11,256 bases of DNA from Euperipatoides rowelli (Eukaryota; Onychophora; Udeonychophora; Euonychophora; Peripatopsidae), in NCBI GenBank assembly GCA_003024985.2, contig PXIH01S0012720.1; one strand, written 5' to 3'. Each line of letters starts with the position of its first letter. The stretch's first letter is position 1. Positions 8,832 through 11,256 of the stretch are shown here, one piece after another. The notes below the pieces were generated by a model. It worked only from the letters and a program-made list of their open reading frames with translations, was not told the DNA's origin and did not search any database. The translations under genes and the position numbers were made by a program.

Positions 8832-9155
8832 AACTGTGTCAATTTTAACTCAGATGTGATTGAGAAGTATATAGAAGGGTCAGCCTCTTACAAAGATGAT
8901 TGGAAGGCTACCAGGTTGCTTTTAGCCTACCTGCTCCTTCCTGAAAATAGAACTGATAACAAACTCTATCTACAGGAGTATGTGGCCAGCTCTTGGGAAG
9001 CAATACAAAATTACTTAGTAATTCAAGTCGTGCCTAAAGAGAAAGAGCCCAAAATAAGTGCAAGAGGGTTTGGTTGTAAGATAGAGCTTGAGGCATCATC
9101 CAGGAGCTGCATTCAGCCAAAATTCTCAAAAACTACTGTGACAAGGAGGCAATGA
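8832..9155 (+). pseudogene. L block 1: fingers with basic KExExKI (motif F-like) region
   Basis: Readable from about 8832 and clearest from 8856: IEKYIEGSASYKDDW, LLLAYLLLPENRTDN, ASSWEAIQNYLVIQVVPKEK and EPKISARGFGCK. In L proteins the K-E-x-E-x-K-I-x-x-R-x-F pattern lies before motif A and contacts incoming nucleotides. After FGCK the sense shifts frame. The frame ends at 9155 while the next piece has already begun at about 9122 in another frame. Confidence 0.78.
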
Positions 9156-9298
9156 CAACTGAATTGGATCTAGCACGCAACCTCTATTCCTTTATAAATA
9201 TGAAAAAAGCGTATAAAGGATATAGGTTGATTATTATTAATGTTGATGCCAGTTCTTGGAACAATCATTTTAGGGGAGAGTCAGTAGACCCATTATGT
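9122..9298 (+). pseudogene. L block 1: palm motif A
   Basis: Open from ILKNYCDKEAMTTELDL through NLYSFINMKKAYKGY to INVDASSWNNHF and RGESVDPL, ending at TAG 9299-9301. The D-x-x-x-W-N-N pattern is motif A of the RdRp palm, where the Asp coordinates a metal ion. The Asp and W-N-N are all still present in this copy. Confidence 0.82.
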
Positions 9299-9300
9299 TA

Positions 9301-9614
9301 GAGATACACAATAGGCTCTATGACCTTCACCTATTCTCCAAAACCCACGATGCATTTTGCAACTCTCTATTCTATATGCTGGATCAGGATACTATCAGGA
9401 AGGTGGGATCGAGGGTCTGAACCAGTACACATGGGTGTATGCTTATATTTCTCATATCAAAGTGTGCTTAGAAGCCTACCCGCACCCCCACTTCAAACTA
9501 TGTAATGGGGTTGATCATCTGAGAATTGCAATTATCATAGTCCCCAGCAGCTCTACAGATGATGACCATAGAAGCTCTAACAGACAGAGCCTCAATCTCA
9601 CGGATTGCTGCTGA
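9301..9614 (+). pseudogene. L block 1: palm motifs B and C-like
   Basis: The frame at 9301 reads EIHNRLYDLHLFSKTHDA and FCNSLFYMLDQDT. The sense then passes to the 9357 frame: GGIEGLNQ at 9402-9425 (motif B), followed by YTWVYAYISHIKVCLE and NGVDHLRIAI. At 9507-9515 the encoded tripeptide is G-V-D, where an acidic residue is expected at the second position of the catalytic motif C. This is one more inactivating change. From about 9562 a further frame reads RASISRIAAEMGHQIK. Confidence 0.78.
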
Positions 9615-9644
9615 AATGGGACACCAGATTAAATTGAGGATTCC

Positions 9645-10102
9645 TATGCATCTGAAAGTTATTTTGCCTTCTCCAAAAATGCCTTTGTGAAAGGGGTTGA
9701 AATGCCCAAAGCTTCAGGAAAGTACAAAAGTGCTTTAGTGAAAATAATGCCTTCCTCAGCACTGTAGATGATTATGTAGCTATGGCATTCAGTAATGTGC
9801 ATAGTGTATCCAAAACATCTCCTCCCATCGCATGTTATGCTACCGGATGTTTTTGGGCCCTGGATTCTCTCACATCATCAAAATTTTATAGAGAGCTTTC
9901 AGACTAACAACTCATTTCCCTCTTATTGACCCTTAATCTCCTCAGCGGTATGCCCATAATATATCTTCACAACTTTTCCGTCAGAACTGAGTCTGATCTC
10001 CTCCCTCCTTTACTTGATCTAAATCAAATATTGTTCATTATATTACCCTGAGCTGGGATTAGTGTAAGAGAGGTATCTAACCCAAAAATTGTCCGATCCT
10101 AT
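9645..10102 (+). pseudogene. L block 1: region after motif C, ending at the repeat junction
   Basis: 9645-9717 reads YASESYFAFSKNAFVKG. The frame from 9710 then continues with FRKVQKCFSENNAF, STVDDYVAMAFSNVHS, SPPIACYATGCFWALDS and, after a TGA-free stop at 9905-9907 (TAA), LLSGMPIIYLHNFSVRTESD and LLPPLLDLNQ. One more stop lies near 10049-10051. The last codons before the repeat (VREVSNPKIVRSY) stay in the same frame up to 10102. This stretch corresponds to the thumb side of the RdRp core. Confidence 0.72.
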
Positions 10103-10330
10103 TAAAGTGTAAGTATCATTAAAAAAAAATCGAGTTTATTGCTAATTCTTTTAAAATGGCTATTTTATGAAAGAAAAAAAATGTAAAAAAAAAATGTATT
10201 TTTAGACCTTTAAAAAGTGCATTATATGCGGAAGTCAAACTTTGAAAGTTATACCAACGATAACCATTTTTTGTCACGTGATCATATATGTTGTCACAAG
10301 ATTATTGCCCTCTCTAACTTCACCACTATA

Positions 10331-10515
10331 ATGGCTGCTAATTTCAATCTTAGCGACAATTCTGACAGCGATAATGACATACTTGAAAGCTTGAACCATA
10401 TATGTTCGAGCCGCTTTAATCCAAAATTTAAAAAAAAATCCAGATTTAAATGAAAGTTCCAAATCAAATTCGCTAGTCCCAAGTGTAACTGATGATCGTC
10501 AAGGTAACACAGCTT
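10331..10515 (+). pseudogene. P2X7-like domain gene, exon 1 (right copy, frameshifted)
   Basis: It begins MAANFNLSDNSDSDND, identical to the left copy over that run. It then loses about 20 bases after the ESLN codons and carries further indels around 10410-10440, so the frame closes at 10453 after KKKSRFK. The later part of the exon survives in another frame (DLNESSKSNSLVPSVTDD). The segment with the left copy's donor (ACTG|GTAGGC) is deleted. An alternative GT follows GTCAAG at 10503. The exon cannot encode the full peptide. Confidence 0.7.
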
Positions 10516-10784
10516 TGTAATTTGTTGTTTTGTCAAAAATTCGTCCAGATTAATTTTAGTAATATGTTGAGTTTGAAAGTAACATTAAACTAGGATAATT
10601 AATGACGGCTAATGGTTAATAAAAATAAATTAATGTAGGGATCTGCGTTGTGTACGTTACAAGTTTTTGTTTACTCGTTACATTCATTCATTTTCCTTTT
10701 CTAAAACTAAAAATGAGTGCTTACATTCAATAAGTAAAAAAATATTAAACAATCTAACAGTCACTTATTTTCTAAGTGACTGAG

Positions 10785-10989
10785 TGCGAGTGCGTTGAAT
10801 GTATTGTAATGCCAACAGCCAAAGAGAGTATCAGTTGCCAAGCCATTGAACGTATATACCAGAAGATAGCACAGTTTGCGTTACTCTTAATGGTGCGTTT
10901 CCGACACTGTTTTTAAACCTTGATGTATTGGAATTGGCTTATTTTTCTTACATTGAGAAGCATGGCTAACTAGCCATTCCTATCAACAA
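10785..10989 (+). pseudogene. P2X7-like domain gene, exon 2 (right copy, damaged)
   Basis: It opens CECVECIVMPTAKESISC and continues QAIERIYQKI without the stop seen in the left copy. A 7-base deletion relative to the left copy at about 10869 then breaks the frame. In the frame equivalent to the left copy there is also a TAA near 10966 (catggctaac). The acceptor context ACTGAG|TGCGAG offers an AG, but the phase no longer fits exon 1. The donor CAACAA|GTAAGA is intact. The Cys spacing and MPTAKES string strengthen the P2X7-like assignment. Confidence 0.7.
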
Positions 10990-11146
10990 GTAAGAAATAA
11001 TTAAATTATTCCAGTGTTGACAGTAACATTATTTTCATTGTTAGGACAACGTAACTTACCTGGAAGAAGTTGTTTATTTGTAGGTCTGGTCTTGAGATTT
11101 TTTTCATAAAGAAAATTGTACATTTAAGCCTAAATAATGCCACTAA

Positions 11147-11256
11147 AGCCACGTTTACACTGAAATAGCGAATCCTTTTCCAATACGTGCTCCGGAACAG
11201 ATATCGGAATGGTCATATGTATATTGCCTTCAGGCATGACTGAATTTGCAATGCAT
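11147..11256. mobile_element. Probable start of an inserted DNA transposon (PIF/Harbinger-like), incomplete
   Basis: The right repeat breaks exactly after CACTAA. The left copy continues CTTATTTCAG, whereas the right continues AGCCACGTTTACACTG with a more even base composition. A break directly after TAA, with a single TAA at the empty left site, is what a TWA-targeting PIF/Harbinger-type element or MITE would leave. The other end lies outside the window, so neither inverted repeats nor the target duplication can be confirmed. Confidence 0.4.

Larger units (their letters stand above)
7511..10102 (+). pseudogene. Endogenous chuvirus-like L polymerase, block 1 (N-terminal region to past the palm), decayed
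   Basis: About 2.6 kb of a negative-strand RNA virus L gene, roughly the first 40% of a protein that is usually over 2,000 residues. It is broken into some ten open pieces by indels and stops. In order: 7511-7633 (KFSPHLSIFERKFDVHY), 7692-8030, 8090-8133 (VIKWRDHTYMLP), 8221-8565 (SKTVGHPFCDI), 8832-9155 (VVPKEKEPKISARGFGCK), 9122-9298 (palm motif A, INVDASSWNNHF), 9357-9614 (motif B GGIEGLNQ and a motif C-like NGVDHLRIAI), 9645-9717 (YFAFSKNAFVKGVEMP) and 9710-10102. The GHPFxD, KExExKI, DxxxWNN and GGxEGLxQ motifs identify L of the mononegavirales/jingchuvirales group. The wording around motifs A to C looks closest to chuviruses, which is an inference from memory. No nucleoprotein or glycoprotein was seen. 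The reading runs to the very edge of the right repeat. Confidence 0.8.
10102..11146 (+). repeat. Right copy of the >1 kb direct repeat
   Basis: This matches 111-1167 in the same orientation from ttaaagtgtaag to gccactaa, with small indels and roughly 10-15% substitutions in noncoding parts. Its start is fused directly to the viral L reading frame. Its end coincides with TAA followed by a sequence absent from the left copy, so it is probably interrupted rather than complete. Confidence 0.9.

Noticed and set aside
9320-9505. 61-codon open frame overlapping the palm motifs
   Set aside because: A shadow in a wrong frame; the frames at 9301 and 9357 carry the polymerase motifs.
10274-10536. Two minus-strand open frames over right exon 1
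   Set aside because: They are antisense shadows of the P2X7-like exon, and the left repeat copy gives no support for a minus-strand gene.
111-11146. The >1 kb repeats as LTRs of one retrotransposon containing the virus
   Set aside because: No TG...CA ends, no primer-binding site, polypurine tract or gag-pol sense inside, and the repeats carry spliced exons of a gene.

Overview
This window is AT-rich, repeat-laden eukaryotic DNA, most likely from an arthropod. It contains spliced-gene fragments, a jockey-type LINE fragment, a hAT-type MITE, long AT-rich intergenic stretches and fragments of an endogenous RNA-virus polymerase. There are no bacterial-type operons, ribosome binding sites or RNA genes. 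Nothing in the window looks like an intact, functional protein-coding gene; the recognisable coding material is decayed.

Layout. Two direct copies of a >1 kb sequence (111-1167 and 10102-11146) sit at the two ends. Each copy carries the 5' part of a spliced gene. Exon 1 encodes an acidic N-terminus (MAANFNLSDNSDSDND...) and ends in GNTDW. Exon 2 encodes a Cys-rich start and the body of a domain I recognise as the P2X7-receptor C-terminal-like ('P2X purinoceptor 7-like') domain. Each copy is damaged, and at different places. The right copy is cut at its end by sequence that looks like the start of another transposon (11147 onward).

Between the repeats lie two blocks of a decayed viral large protein (L, an RNA-dependent RNA polymerase), both on the + strand. 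Their palm motifs and wording look most like the Chuviridae/Jingchuvirales among negative-strand RNA viruses. Block 1 (about 7511-10102) covers the N-terminal region through the palm motifs and just past them. Block 2 (about 1840-2910) appears to carry sequence that belongs downstream of block 1 in the protein. The blocks are therefore in the wrong order for a simple integration. Block 1 runs flush into the right repeat at 10102, and block 2 lies about 0.7 kb beyond the end of the detectable left repeat. The simplest reading is that a P2X7-like segment interrupted the viral insertion and the locus was later duplicated or recombined through that segment. Other explanations are listed in the findings.

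The middle (2911-7510) is AT-rich. It holds a 62-bp tandem duplication, a pair of 97-bp direct repeats and the 3' end of a non-LTR retrotransposon reverse transcriptase ORF. That ORF is interrupted by a 217-bp hAT-type MITE with perfect 8-bp target duplications. The viral blocks are visibly richer in GC than their surroundings.

All family assignments were made by eye from motifs; no database search was possible.
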